Positions 1 to 11,785 of a DNA stretch of 64,000 nt are shown here, in pieces. The notes below the pieces were generated by a model. It was not told the origin of the DNA. It did no database searches and saw nothing but the letters and a program-made list of their open reading frames with translations. Position 1 is the stretch's first letter; each line of letters opens with the position of its first letter. Origin of the DNA: Corydoras sp. C115 (taxonomy: Eukaryota > Chordata > Actinopteri > Siluriformes > Callichthyidae); contig JAFMOC010000084.1 of assembly GCA_019802505.1 (NCBI GenBank), positions 1-64,000 of the forward strand, in the 5' to 3' direction. The translations under genes and the position numbers were made by a program.

Positions 1-1694
1 CAATAAATAATAATAAATTTAATTTCAGCAGCAATATTCATTCAGGAGCTCAATTTATTAACATTTTAACCTACAAAACTAAAATTAATGCGACAATTTG
101 TGCTGGGTTTTTTTTTTATCAAAATGATAAAAAAAAATCATTTTTATTTTTTTTTTGCAGCACAGCTTTTCTGCAGTAGTTTTCATAAAGCGTTATAATT
201 GCTTGCTGTATGTCACAAATCGTCTGTAAGGAGAGTTCTGGAGACGTAGATGCAGAACAAAAGTTATTTATTGAAGCGCAAGGCAGAGGTAGGGTAGTGC
301 AGGAGGAGGATGGTGCGAGGAGGGCGTTGCCCGCTGGATCCAGGCCGGGGTGATAAACCTGGACGGAGGACTGGGCAGAGCACAACACCAAGCCAAACCA
401 ATAACGAAATAAAACAAGGTACACAGAGTAAACTACGCTGTAGAAAGAGAACCCTACACTGGCTATGCGTGATAAGAAGTAGAAAGAACTAGTGCGTGTG
501 TCTAGGATAGACAAAATAACAAAACCTAGGACAGAAAGAACAGGCGTGTCAAAGAGAGTGATAGACGAAAACCTGAAGGAAGAAAGAGTGAAGAACGTGC
601 ACAAAGAAGTATGGTGAACTACACGGGACGACTGACGGCTGGGAACCAGACTGAGAACAACGAGGGCTGGGAGGACAGTCAAGGTATTAGTACACAGGGA
701 AGGAAATAACGTTAGTTCACCAAGACAGAGCGTATTAGTATAAAGATGGGAACCGTTAGTAAGTAGAGTGAACGATGACACACGGACGCCCTCAGGTGGT
801 GGTGGCGCGCCAGCGGAGCAGGCTAGGGCGAGCGCGAACTCCGCCCCACCCGGCCGAAGCCGAACCACCTGAGCGGACGGACAGAGATCGCTCCCGGGAC
901 GCAGGACACTAAGGACAGGATGAACACTGAAAACAGAAAGAGGATTAGACAGACACCAGGGAGCGATCACAGAAAAACAAAGACGTTCACTCATACAACG
1001 ACAAATACTGATCTATACACGGAGGTGAGAACGCAGGTGCTAACACACAGCTAACATAAACAGACACGCACTCACCGAGACCAGACGCACCACGAGACAC
1101 AAAGCAGACAGGATAATAGCCACAAAATCGCTCGGCATGTATGAATGAATCAGGGACAATACTTCGCGATCCGTCCCGTGTGAAGACAGAGCTTAAATAA
1201 GAGAAACGACCCATCAAACAAATTAGCCTCACCTGGTGCCGGAGCGAAAGCGAAACTAGAAGGCGGGGCTAAGAGCGCGAGTGACAGAGCGTGCAGGAGA
1301 GACCGATGCAGAACCCGGATTTCTTACACTGTACGCGTCACGTTTACGATTAAAAACTCAAGCGGTTATCAGCGTGATCGGGGTGTAATGTCTTTAAGTG
1401 ACGCCTTCATTCATTTATTTCACGCTGTCCGCTGCCAACATTTAAAGACACAGAGGACACACCGGTCTTTCTTCGTCTCCACCTTCGTTACAGTGAAACC
1501 AAGCGCTACATACACTTTCCTCGTTTTAACTTTCGGTTGACTTTTGTTGGTCTCGTTATCTTCGTCTCTCTCCTCATCTCTGTTAAATATTTCTCCATGT
1601 TGTCTCTTGAGGGTTTGTTCAGTACACTTAATATCACTTGCTCTGTGATTTCTTGTTATGCGCCCCCCAGCCACCACTATTTGAGAAGCACTGC
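1..1694 (+). mobile_element. Charlie-like hAT element copy (interrupted by a solo LTR)
   Basis: Segments 1-210 and 1334-1694 match, in reverse complement and in order, 8633-9065. The right end reads gagaagcactg, which inverted gives the CAGTG.TTCTCAA start typical of Charlie-type hAT termini. The left end lies outside the window. No transposase is readable. Confidence 0.55.
211..1328 (-). mobile_element. Solo LTR of a gypsy-like retrotransposon with 5-bp target duplication
   Basis: The 1118-bp unit starts TGTCACAAAT and ends TTTCTTACA (TG...CA on either strand). It is flanked by ctgta at 206-210 and 1329-1333. The related copy at 8633-9065 lacks it, which marks its borders. On the minus strand an AATAAA lies near 273 close to the 3' end and a TTATTTAAGC TATA-like box near 1192-1201, so the LTR is on the minus strand. 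A 291-codon open frame across it (119-994, minus) is non-coding in character. Confidence 0.8.
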
Positions 1695-1830
1695 TTTAGA
1701 AACATCAGGGGCTTTAGCCCAGATCCCTTATTGCCCCTCTGTCCTCTTTAAAAATTGCCCTTTCATGAGTGAATTTATCCATTTTTCAAACTGTTGTTAC
1801 ATTAATTTTGTTTGATCATTTATTAGTTAG

Positions 1831-1965
1831 GGCGGCACGGTGGCTTAGTGGTTTAGCACGTTCTCCTCTCAGCACTAGGGATTCCCGGTTCGAATCCCCA
1901 TCTGGGTGGAGTTTCCATGTTCTCCCCGTGTCCACGTGGGTTTCCTCCGGGTTCTCCGGTTTCCG
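1831..1965 (+). mobile_element. SINE copy, 3'-truncated
   Basis: It starts ggcggcacggtggcttagtgg with the tRNA-like A-box (tggcttagtgg) and B-box (ggttcgaatcc), runs into the tttcctccggg core, then breaks into L2 sequence at about 1966. This is the head of the family described at 35453-35810. Confidence 0.85.
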
Positions 1966-4107
1966 TTCAAGTTCAAGTAATTTATTTATATAGCTCTTTT
2001 TACAACAGTACATCGTCACAAAGCAGCTTTACAGAATGAAAAGCCTTTAAACCCCCAAAGAGCGAGCCGAAGCGACAGTGGCAAGAAAAAACTCCCTGTT
2101 ATGTTGTTATTTAAGGAAGAAACCTTGTGAGGACCGAGGCTCAGTGGGGGACTCATCCTCCTTGAGCGGCCAGGCAGCAACAACAATGTAGGACAGCCAT
2201 GTCCAGATATTAAACAAATGGAAAAACTAACAACTGGAAAATTATATGTGAGTCCATTAGGGGGCGTCCTGCAGGACCGCCTTGTCAGGTTCCATCCAGT
2301 ATTCGTCAGCAGAGCCATGGATGAAGATCTCCAGGAAGCCGGGGGACACCTCAAAAGAAACAGACGAGGAAGGCAGTTAGAGCTGATAATAAAGCACGGC
2401 ATTTAATTAATAAGTGATTAATTGACACAGTGCAGCATGTGACTCCGGCATCACTGACTAGAGCAGCAGAACTAAAAGAGGCAGATCCTGCAGGGTACAT
2501 AGTTGAGATGGCGCCCAGGAACAGCATCATTTCAGCGCCACCCCCCCCCCCCATTAATGATGAGGTGAAACGACAGCATACACTGATCACAGATTATCCC
2601 CCAACACAGCCAAGTCTGAGACCTACATCGTTATCTACAGGGGATTAATTAAACGCAAGATTAAATAAATGTGTTTTTAATTGATTTTTAAAGATTAATA
2701 ATGATTCAGAATCACGAACAGTAACTGGAAGGCTATTCCAAAGTTGAGGAGCCTTGTGGGAGAACGCTCTTCCACCAGCAGTAATTTTATTTATTCTAGG
2801 AGCTAAGAGAAGACCAGCACCTTGAGATCGGAGCTCACGTGTTGGCTTGTACGATTGAATCAGCTCACTCAGATACTGTGGAGCCTGATTATGTAGAATT
2901 TTATGTTATTAATAAAATTTTGTACTCGATACGAAACTTAACTGGTAGCCAGTGCAGGTTTGATAACACAGGACTGATATGATCAAACTTTCTGCTTTTA
3001 GTTAAAACTCTAGCTGCAGCATTTTGCACAAGTTGTAATTTCTGTAATGATTTATTAGAACATCCTGTCAGAAGTGAATTACAATAATATAACCTTGAGG
3101 TAATTAAAGCATGAATTAGTTTTTCTGCATCTTGGAGGGAGAGGAAATTTCGTAGCTTCGAAATGTTACGAAGGTGAAAAAAATACAATTCTAGTGATAT
3201 TGTTAATGTGCTTTCTAGGGGTGAGCTGCAATATTCGCTGATTCGACGATTCGATTCGGAGAACCGTAGTCGACTATGAACCTCATAGACGAATGTACCA
3301 TTTTGACCACATGGGGGTGCCCATGGCTGCTGCTAAGCATTAGTTTTTACATGAAATGTCTTTGTTTTCGTTATATATATAGCCTTTTGTCAAATAAAAT
3401 CATCCTAATTTCTAGAAAAAAAAAAAAAAAAAGGTTTTCTTTTGTTAGAAAAACAAGTAAAATATATAAAAAAAAACTTTTTTAAAAACCACGCTTATAG
3501 CGCCATCTTGTGGTGAAATTTTAACTGATTCGACTATCAGTCGACTACAGGGAAAATCTGACGAATCAGATTCGACTATGAAAATCTTTAGTTAAATACA
3601 CCCCTAATATACAGTATATATAAGGCAGCACGGTGGCTTAGTGGTCAGCACGTTTGCCTCTCAGCACTAGGGATTCCCGTTTCGAATCCCCATCTGGGTG
3701 GAGTTTCCATGTTCTCCCCGTGTCTGCGTGAGTTTCCTCCGGGTTTAACTGATTCGACTATCAGTCGACTATAGGGAAAATCTGACGAATCAGATTCGAC
3801 TATGAAAATCTTTAGTTGAAGACGCCCCTAGTGCTTTGTAAAGGAGAGATCTGAATCAATAATGACACCGAGATTATTTACAGATGAACTGGGTCTAATT
3901 AAAGAGTTATCGAGGTTTAACACAGTGTTAGATGCTTTGTTAATTTTGTCCTTGGGTCCAACTCTCAGAAACTCTGTTTTATCAGAATTTAGCAGTAGGA
4001 AGTTTTTTGACATCCACATTTTAATATCTTGGATGCAGTCCTCGAGCTTACCAACTGAACGAACATCATTAGGGTTAGCTGAAATGTATAACTGTGTAAC
4101 GTATAAC
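1966..4107 (-). pseudogene. L2-type LINE fragment with reverse transcriptase remnants
   Basis: On the minus strand 4105-3839 reads TQLYISANPNDV and NSDKTEFLRVGPKDKI, and 3188-2903 reads FHLRNISKLRNFLSLQDAEK, SRLYYCNSLLTG and HISPVLSNLHWLPVKFRIEY. These are the C-terminal reverse transcriptase of fish L2 elements. Downstream comes NSLPVTVRDSES near 2700, and the 3' end (tgtaaaaagagctatataaataaa) lies near 1980-2010. The frame is broken by stops and by the hAT at 3216-3830. Confidence 0.8.
3216..3830 (-). mobile_element. hAT MITE (family A) inserted in the L2 reverse transcriptase, with a SINE fragment inside
   Basis: TAGGGGTG starts at 3216. The target duplication is gtgctttc (3208-3215) and gtgctttg (3831-3838). 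The element appears complete at 3216-3606, then 3624-3742 is a partial SINE and 3743-3830 repeats its far end. Removing it rejoins the L2 frame (DSDLSFTKH to the FHLRN block). Confidence 0.85.
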
Positions 4108-4330
4108 CACAGTCCAAAAACATGGATCAAGTCAATTGAATTCTCCAGATTGCCCCATATAGAGTGTGTGTGTGTGTGTGTGTGTGTGTGAGTGTGTGTT
4201 CAGTGATAGATTGGCGCCCTGTCCTGGGTGTATCTGCCCAGCGCCCGAAGCGTTCTCCCCTGGATGGGCATGGAGAACCCCCCTCCCCCCCCACGACCCT
4301 AATAGAGGATAAAGCAGAAGATAATGAACG
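4108..4330 (+). mobile_element. SINE copy, 5'-truncated
   Basis: It starts within the core at ccacagtccaaaaacatgg and runs to the 3' end (gataaagc...gaacga). A (GT)n expansion replaces part of the central tract at 4165-4190. 4331-4658 has no recognisable feature. Confidence 0.8.
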
Positions 4331-4658
4331 AACATTTATTAGTTATATTGGATAAAATTAAATTATGTATGAAATAAAGTAAAGCAGTGGACAGCACATT
4401 CAGTTCTGATAAATGATGGTTTTGGCTGAAATTTTTTAATAAACGAACCTGAGCTTCGGCAGAAAAATCCGTTTTACGAGTCCGTCGCAGATGAGACAGT
4501 TTTAACGAGGTTTTGGTTTGAAATACCGTAAATTTGCGACAGTTTGCGCCTTCAGAAAAATTCTGACGGTTTCTGAAAGCTGAGAAGCTGCTCTTTACAG
4601 CCAACATACAGTTATTACGGTAACTTTACTCCTGATACTGGCGAAAAAAATCGGTCTC

Positions 4659-4660
4659 CG

Positions 4661-4702
<42 letters not shown>
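4659..4702. repeat. (CA)n microsatellite
   Basis: A perfect dinucleotide tract of about 22 units immediately upstream of a hAT MITE. Confidence 0.95.
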
Positions 4703-4707
<5 letters not shown>

Positions 4708-4723
4708 GACAGAGCTTAGAAAC

Positions 4724-5107
4724 TAGGGGTGTCTTCAACTAAGGATTTTCATAGTCGAATCTGATTCGTCAGATTTTCCCTATAGTCGACAGATAATCGA
4801 ATCAGTTAAAATTTCACCACAAGATGGCGCTATAAGCGTGGTTTTTAAAAAATATTTTTTTTTTATATTTTACTTGTTTTTCTAGAGCACCGTAAATGGG
4901 ATCCCCGTTCTGGACTTTTTTCCACTTCAAAGGAAAAACCTAAAACACTCAGATCAATCACGAAAACAAAGACATTTCATGTAAAAACTAATGCTTAGCA
5001 GCAGCCATGGGCGCCCCCATGTGGTCAAAATGGTACATTCGACTATGAGGTTCATAGTCGACTACGGTTCTCCGAATCGAATCGGCGAATATTGCAGCTC
5101 ACCCCTA
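4724..5107 (+). mobile_element. hAT MITE (family A), intact
   Basis: 384 bp, TAGGGGTG...CACCCCTA, with perfect 8-bp duplications ttagaaac at 4716-4723 and 5108-5115. It carries the internal variant with ggatccccgttctggac, shared with the copies at 59625, 60256 and 61089. It has no coding capacity. Confidence 0.92.
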
Positions 5108-5115
5108 TTAGAAAC

Positions 5116-6570
5116 ACAAACAGCTGATGATGACTCCATCGTTGGGTCCCGCTGCTGGAGGAGAGGCTGCAGAGGAAGCTGCTCTCATTTGATCCGGGGC
5201 TACTGACAAAACATCCGGGGCTACAGCCCCCAAAGCCCAGGTCTAACGACACCTCTGGATAAAACCAATTGATTTCACTTCTTGTGTAACTCTTCTACAT
5301 CCGTTTACACATTTTTGATGCACAAAAAAATTTTTTGTTAGTATTTGCATTCATACAAATACTTTTCTTGCTTTTATATATAACCTGGCTAACACAAATG
5401 TAATCTAGATTTAAATAAGTAAATAGATATAACTTCCCATTAGGTAAATTCGGTTATTCTGCTTGAAAAAAAAAACTAATTTCCCTCTAAAAAAGTTTAA
5501 TCTAATCTAACTCTTAACCACTTCATGGGAAATAAATATTGAACACATTAACAAATTTCTTAATATATATATACCCACAGTCCAAAAACATGGATCAAGT
5601 CAACTGAATTCTCAAAAAAAAAAATTGCCCCATATAGAGTGTCTGTGTGAGTGAGTGTGTGCCCAGCGATGGATTGGCACCCTGTCCTGGGTCTATCTGC
5701 CCAGCGCCCGAGACGTTCTCCCCTGGATGGGCATGGGGAACCCCACCGCGACCCTAATAGAGGATAAAGCGGGAGATAATGAATGAATAATTGAATATAT
5801 ATTTAATAAATATAATATATTTTTAGAACTACGGCGTGATCCTACCATGTAGCTCTTTAGTTGCGCCAGTAGGGTTGCCATCCGTCCCGTTATTTATTGT
5901 TCTGTGTTTTCATAAATGTCCAATAACCAAAATCAATCACACACTTGACCCATAGGAGTCAGAGCCATGGTGGTTATGGCCTAGAGGAGCTGTGGTGGGC
6001 GTTGGCAACCCTATGCCCACCTGATCCTGTCTTCATGTGAAGTTTGGTGGTTACAGCTCAAACACTATTGTGTAAAAAAGTAAATAGAATGAAAACACAA
6101 TGGGGAATATTTGTGATTACATTTTTTACGAAATCGCTTGCCAAAGTGTGTAGTTCCCGTGGCATGGTGGTGTTGGTTCGTGAATGGTGTAATATTTGTT
6201 AACTGGAATGGTAGCCTAATTATAAGTGCACACATGGGATTAGTGCCCTAATAATTTTGTGGTGTGTAATGAGTTGTGTGTTTGTTTGGTGTGGTGTGTT
6301 TGTACTGTGGGGTGTGTGTAGTGTGCTGTATGTACATTTGGGTGTTACTGTGGAACCATTTGTGCTGGATTTAAGTGTCTCTTACCTTTTACATTGTTGT
6401 GGACAAGGGAGAAATGGACTGACTTTCCATTGGTTGGACGCTCTGCTCTCCATGCAATAACTTCAAAAACCACATGTGTCTTGAAGGGGGGTGTGTCCTA
6501 CCAGCCTTTGAAGTTTGGTGGTTATAGCGACTAATACTACATTTGGGAAAAAAAATGTAGAAAGGTAAAG
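5116..6570. other. Sparse region with one 5'-truncated SINE
   Basis: A SINE fragment (+) lies at about 5573-5790. 5116-5570 is AT-rich without recognisable structure. 5810-6570 has a GT-rich tract (6255-6345) and no gene I can support. Confidence 0.6.
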
Positions 6571-6880
6571 TTTGTGGTGGCTTAGTGGTTAGCACGTTCT
6601 CCTCTCAGCGCTAGGGATTCCCGGTTCAAATCCCAATCTGGGTGGAGTTTCCATGTTCTCCCCGTGTCCGCATGGGTTTCCTCCAGTTTCCTCCCACAGT
6701 CCACAAACATGGATCAAGTCACATGAGTTCTCCAAATTGCCCCATATAGAGTGTGTCTGTGTGAGTGAGTGTGTGCCCAGTGATAGATTGGCGCCCTGTC
6801 CTGGGTGTATCTGCCCAGAGCCCGAAACGTTCTCCCCTGGATGGGCATGGGGAACCCTCCCCCTCCCCCCACAACTCAAA
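6571..6880 (+). mobile_element. SINE copy
   Basis: Nearly full length, with A-box, B-box (ggttcaaatcc), core and LINE-like 3' end. A short duplication of the cctccagtttcctccc segment is missing one unit compared with other copies. Confidence 0.85.
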
Positions 6881-7059
6881 ATAAAATACGCAATAAAGTG
6901 AAAGTAAAGTGGCCTGTACAGCAGGAATATCAGTTACTTTAAAAAATGTAAAAATGTAAATATTAAAAAACACATGGCACATTTGAATAATTATCCTGAT
7001 TACATTATTGCACATTAAATTTAAAGTCGTTTTACTGAGTGAGGAGTTAAATACATTTG

Positions 7060-7385
7060 CATTTTGGTCATTTATTGGACGCTTTTATCCAAAGCGACTT
7101 ACAAAGTGAGAACAGGGTTCATCACAACATCCCTGGAGCAATGAGGGTTGAGGGTCTCGCTCAAGGACCCACATTGGTAACTTCATTGGAACTGGGATTT
7201 GAACCCCCAACCTTCAGCTTGATAGCCCAACGCCCTGACCACTGAGCTACCGCATCCCTGGAGCAATGAGGGTTAAGGTTCTTGCTCAAGGACCCACATT
7301 GGTATCTTCAGTGGACCTGGGATTTGAACCCCCAACCTTCAGATTGACAGCCCAACGCCCTGACCACTGAGCTACCACACCCCAA
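7060..7385 (-). repeat. tRNA-derived SINE, two tandem units
   Basis: The sequence gaacccccaaccttcag...tgagctaccgcatccctggagc occurs twice in tandem and is the same unit amplified in sidt2 intron 1. On the minus strand it has TAGCTCAGTGGT (A-box) and GGTTCAAATCC (B-box). Its far end has the aaagcgacttacaaa tail common to fish SINEs. Confidence 0.8.
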
Positions 7386-7494
7386 CATGGTTTAATTGTA
7401 AGTAGACTGTAAATAGACTGATTATACACTTTGATGGCCACAGGTAAGAATGACCTCCAATTTGGAGCATTTTAAAAAAAAATACTTACATTAA

Positions 7495-8005
7495 ACCATG
7501 TTTTTGGACTGTGCGAGGAAACTGGAGAACGTGGATCCCCAATCGAACCTTGACCCCAGCGCTGTGAGGCAAACGTACTAACCACTAAAGCCACCATGCT
7601 GCCCTGTGTGCTACTTAATTGACCCAGTACCTACTTTCTATTTATTCATTCATTCAATATATTATTATTCCTCGAGGGGAGAACGTTCCGGGCGCAGGGC
7701 AGATACACCCGGAACAGGGTGCCAATCCAGTGCTGGGCACACACTCACTCACACATACACACGCACTATATGGGGCAATTTGGAGCATTCAATATACATT
7801 TAATCCATGTTTTTGGACTGCGGGAGGAAACCGGATGACACGTGCCAGTCCCAAAGGAGAACATGTTTTTGGACTGCGGGAGGAAACCGGATGACACGGC
7901 CAGTCCCAAAGGAGAACATGGGGACTCCACCCAGCTTGAGATTCAAACCAGGATCCCCAGCGCTGTGAGGCTAACGTTCTAACCATTAAGCCACTGTGCT
8001 GCTCT
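7495..8005 (-). mobile_element. SINE copies, minus strand, rearranged
   Basis: One partial copy at 7495-7605 and a longer one at 7664-8005. In the second, a segment of about 55 bases (tttttggactgcgggaggaaaccggatgacac and following) is directly duplicated at 7810-7918. Confidence 0.75.
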
Positions 8006-8139
8006 GTGTACTTAATTAACAAAGTACATACAGGCAAGTATAATTTATTTACCCAAAGATGTCCCTGTACTGTTTGCCCCTATAAACATGATTATATCCT
8101 GTTGGATGATGTGCCTGGGACTCCCTCCCTCCCACCAGA

Positions 8140-8497
8140 CATCCGTAAGTTCAAGTTATTTATTTATAGAGCGCTTTTTACAACAGTACATTGTCACAAA
8201 GAAGCTTTACAGAATGAAAAGCCTTTGAACACCCAAAGAGCACGCCGAGGAGACAGTGGCAAGTAACATCGGTTCTCTTCCTCTTTTTAAATCTAGACTT
8301 AAATCTAGATACCTTTTCAAAATAGCGTCTTCCTCATGATCACCACTCTACTGTCTCACTGTTGTGTGCTTTGTGTCCTTTAGTACGTTTAGTTTTATTT
8401 ATTCTTATTTTGTAACTCATTGGCCTTGAGTGTTGTAAGAAGTGACCTTGACCTTGAGCGAAAGGTGCTAAAAATGTATGATTATTATTATTATTAC
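8140..8497 (+). mobile_element. LINE 3'-end fragments (L2-like)
   Basis: 8143-8255 matches the L2 3' end seen at 1966-2090 (gcgctttttacaacagtac). 8262-8497 reads cctcatgatcaccactctac...ggccttgag...ttattattatta, a second LINE tail repeated at 9440-9574 and 10275-10365. Confidence 0.6.
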
Positions 8498-8501
8498 TAT
8501 G

Positions 8502-8632
8502 TGGGCGGCATGTTGGATTAGTGGTCAGCACGTTCTCCTCTCAGCACTAGGGATTCCCGGTTCGAATCCCCATCTGGGTGGAGTTTCCATGTTCTCCCCG
8601 TGTCCGCGTGGGTTTCCTCCGGGTTCTCTGGA
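8502..8632 (+). mobile_element. SINE head fragment
   Basis: It starts gggcggcatgttggattagtgg and ends at gggttctctgg, where it joins the hAT copy. It lacks the 3' half. Confidence 0.8.
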
Positions 8633-9422
8633 AAGTTAAAACGAGGAAATTTGTTGAAGCGTATGTAGTGCCTGGCTTCACTGTAACTGTAACTTCACTG
8701 TAACTAAAGGTGGAGACGAAGAAAGACCGGTGTGTCTTCTGTGTCTTTAAATGTTGGCAGCGGACAGCGTGAAGCCAAATAAATAAAGGCGTCACATTAC
8801 ACCCCAATCACGCTGATAACCGCTTGAGTTTTTTAATCATAAACGTGACGCGTATAACCAGCAAATATTAACGCTTTATGAAAACTACTTCAGAAAAGCT
8901 GTGCTGCAAAACGGGCGCGTTGGAGACATTAGTTCCGATTCATTTTGATTAAAAAAAAACAAAAAAAAAGCAGCACAAATTGTTGTATTCATTTTTGTTT
9001 TGTAGGTTAAAGTGTTAATAAATTGAGCTCCTGAATGAATATTGCTGATGAATTTGAATTTATTATTATTTATTGATTTTATTTAATTTAATTTTTCACT
9101 ATCAAATGCCAGTCAGTTCAAAAATGTTTCACGTTTAAATAAGGATTTCATTCGTTTCTGTTACAAACTAAAAAACAAAGTTAATCAAATGATTCTTTGT
9201 TCTAAGTTGATCTATATTTCTTTCTTTTTTGTTTTCTTTATTGTTAATAAGGAGACATTGTTATAAAAGAGGTGTACTTATAACAAATTTATAGACAAGT
9301 GATACTACAGAGGGCGTGTAAAAATACTTTTTCATCCCATTTTGTCATGGGGGGGGGGGGGGGGCGCAAAAAGTTTACTTCTTCCTAGGGGGGGCTTAAC
9401 AGAAAATAATTGAGAATCACTG
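8633..9422 (-). mobile_element. Charlie-like hAT copy, inverted relative to 1-1694
   Basis: 8633-9065 is the reverse complement of 1-210 plus 1334-1540 without the LTR. The right end gagaatcactg (9412-9422) is the inverted CAGTGATTCTCAA terminus. It contains a G-run (9351-9364). No open transposase frame. Confidence 0.6.
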
Positions 9423-9439
9423 CATTAACCCCCCCCTCC

Positions 9440-9574
9440 CCCCATACTCTTCCTCTTTTTAAATCTAGATATTAGAATTAAAACTCACCTTTTCAAAATA
9501 GCGTCTTCCTCATGATCACCACTCTACTGTCTCACTGTTGTGTGCTTTGTGTCCTTTAGTACGTTTTGTTTTTC
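9440..9574 (+). mobile_element. LINE 3'-end fragment
   Basis: It repeats the segment at 8270-8400 (tcctcatgatcaccactctac...cctttagtacg) almost base for base. Confidence 0.6.
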
Positions 9575-10275
9575 AGCCATCCATTCATTATCTTCCGCTT
9601 CATCCTCTATTAGGGTCGCGGTGGGGTTCCCCATGCCCATTCAGGGGAGAACGTTTCAGGCGCTGGGTAGATACACCCAGGACAGGGCGCCAATCTATCA
9701 CTGGACACACACTCACTCACACACACACACACACACACACTCTATATTGCAATTTGGAGAATTCAATTGACCTTGATCCATGTTTTTGGACTGTGGGAGG
9801 AAACCCAAAAGGACACACGGAGAACATGGAAACTCCACCCAGATTGGGATTTGAACCTGGAATCCCTAATGCTGAGAGGAGAACATGCTAACAGCTAAGT
9901 CACCGTGCCACCCACTGTGTTTTGTTTTAGCCAGCCATTATCTTCCACTTTATCCTATATTAGGGTCACGGGGGGGGTGGGTTCTCCATGCCCATCCAGG
10001 GGAGAACATCTCGGGCGCTGGGCAGATACACCCAGGACAGGGTGCCAATCCATCACTGGGTTCACACTCACACAGACACACTCTATATGGGGCAATTTGG
10101 AGAATTCAATTGACTTGATCCATGTTTTTGGACTGTGGGAGGAAACCAGAGAACCTGGAGGAAGCCCATGGGGAGAACAGGGAGAACATGGAAACTCCAC
10201 CCAGATTGGGGTTCAAACCTGGAATCCCTAGCGCTGAGAGACTTGCTAACCACTAAGTCACCGTGCCGCCCACTG
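9575..10275 (-). mobile_element. Two SINE copies in tandem, minus strand
   Basis: Copies at 9575-9913 and 9932-10275 lie head to tail, separated by cactgtgttttgttttag, which recurs after the second copy (10270-10290). A LINE tail (10275-10365) follows. Confidence 0.85.
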
Positions 10276-10365
10276 TGTTTTGTTTTATTTATTCTTTGTA
10301 AAGTGACCTTGAGTGTTGTGAAAGGCCCTTATAAATAAAATGTATTATTATTATTATTAATATTA

Positions 10366-10644
10366 TTATTATTATCAAAAAAAAAAGAAAATAGTAATAG
10401 CAAATCCAAAGGTAACGTTCCTGAACGAAGTTTAAATATGAGACTGTCAAGTGATTCGATGCATCGTTGTTCGATAATGACTCATGAGCCACTTGAGTTT
10501 AGCTATAGAGACTCAAGTAACCGTTTTAAAGTGCATGCTGGCATCAGTCCAACCTCGCAGTGCTGGTTAATGCCACCTGTAAATGTTTTTATACATTTTT
10601 TTCATTGGTTTTTCTTTGTTCAGTTGTGCTTTTTCTCTTTTCAA
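10366..10644. other. Unassigned stretch with (ATT)n
   Basis: An ATT microsatellite (10343-10373) and then about 260 bases of non-repetitive sequence with no exon or element I recognise. Confidence 0.5.
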
Positions 10645-11376
10645 GACCATCCATCCATCCATTATCTTCCACTTTATTCTATATTAGGGTAGCGGGGGCG
10701 GGTTCCCCATGCCCATCCAGGGGAGACACCTCAAAAATGTTTGGGGCGCTGGTCATCCATATCCATCTTCCCCAGGACAGGGAGAACGTTTGGGGCGGGG
10801 GGCAATCTATCACTGGACACACACTCACTCACACAGACACAGACACACTCTATATGGGGCAATTTGAAGAACTCAATTGACCTTGATCCATGATTTTGGA
10901 CTGTGGGAGGAAACCCATGCGGACACGGGGAGAACATGGAAACTCCACCCAGATTGGGGTTCGAACCGGGAATATCTGGCGCCGAGAAGAGAACATGCCA
11001 ACCACTAAGCCACCATACCTAATATCCATCCATCCATCCATTATCTTCCGCTTTATCCTCTATTAGGGTCGCGGGGGGGTTCCACATGCCCATCCAGGGG
11101 AGAACATTTCGGGTGCTGGGCAGATACACCCAGGACAGGGGGGCAATCTATCACTGGACAGACTCACTCACACAGACACACTCTATATGGGACAATTTGA
11201 AGAACTCAATTGACCTTGATCCATGGTTTTGGCCTGTGGGAGGAAACCGGAGAACCCGGAGGAAACCCATGCGCACACGGGGAGAACATGGAAACTCCAC
11301 CCAGATTGGGGTTCGAACTGGGAATATCTGGCGCTGAGAAGAGAACGTGCTAAACACTAAGCCACCTTACCTAATA
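10645..11376 (-). mobile_element. Two SINE copies in tandem, minus strand
   Basis: 10645-11018 and 11024-11376 lie head to tail and share odd tails (ggaatatctggcgc(c/t)gagaagagaac, taccta atatcc), so one was probably copied from the other. The first carries an insertion of rearranged SINE sequence (10733-10795). Confidence 0.8.
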
Positions 11377-11785
11377 TCCTTCCTGATCCATCCATGTTTT
11401 ATCTTGGGAGGAACCCGGAGAACCCGAAAGAAACCCACTTTATCCTCTATTAGGGTCGTGGATTGGGGGGGAATATCTTCCCCATGCCCATCTTCCAGGG
11501 GAGAACATTTCTATTAGGGGCGCGGGGCAGGGATGCCCACCCAGGACATTTCGGGTGCTGGGACAACAGGAAGGACTATCGCTGGGCACACACTCACTCA
11601 CAATTGGGGCAATTTGGAGAACTAAATTGACTTGATCCATGTTTTTGGACTGTGGGAGGAACCCGGAGAACCCGGAAGAAACCCACACGGACACGGGGAG
11701 AACATGGAAACTCCACCCAGATTGGGATTCGAACCGGGAACCCCTAGCACTGAGAGGAGAACGTGCCAACCACTAAGCCACCTGT
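11377..11785 (-). mobile_element. Scrambled SINE copy
   Basis: The 3' half contains repeated and interleaved pieces of its own sequence (ttccccatgcccatcttccagggg, ctattaggggcgcggggc), then a normal 5' half at 11590-11785. Confidence 0.7.

Noticed and set aside
119..994. 291-codon open frame on the minus strand
   Set aside because: It crosses the border of the solo LTR into the hAT repeat, its composition is low-complexity (Ser, Leu, Phe, Val) and no domain is recognisable.
7071..7260. Functional tRNA gene on the minus strand
   Set aside because: A- and B-box motifs exist, but the unit continues into SINE body sequence and is dispersed and tandemly repeated.
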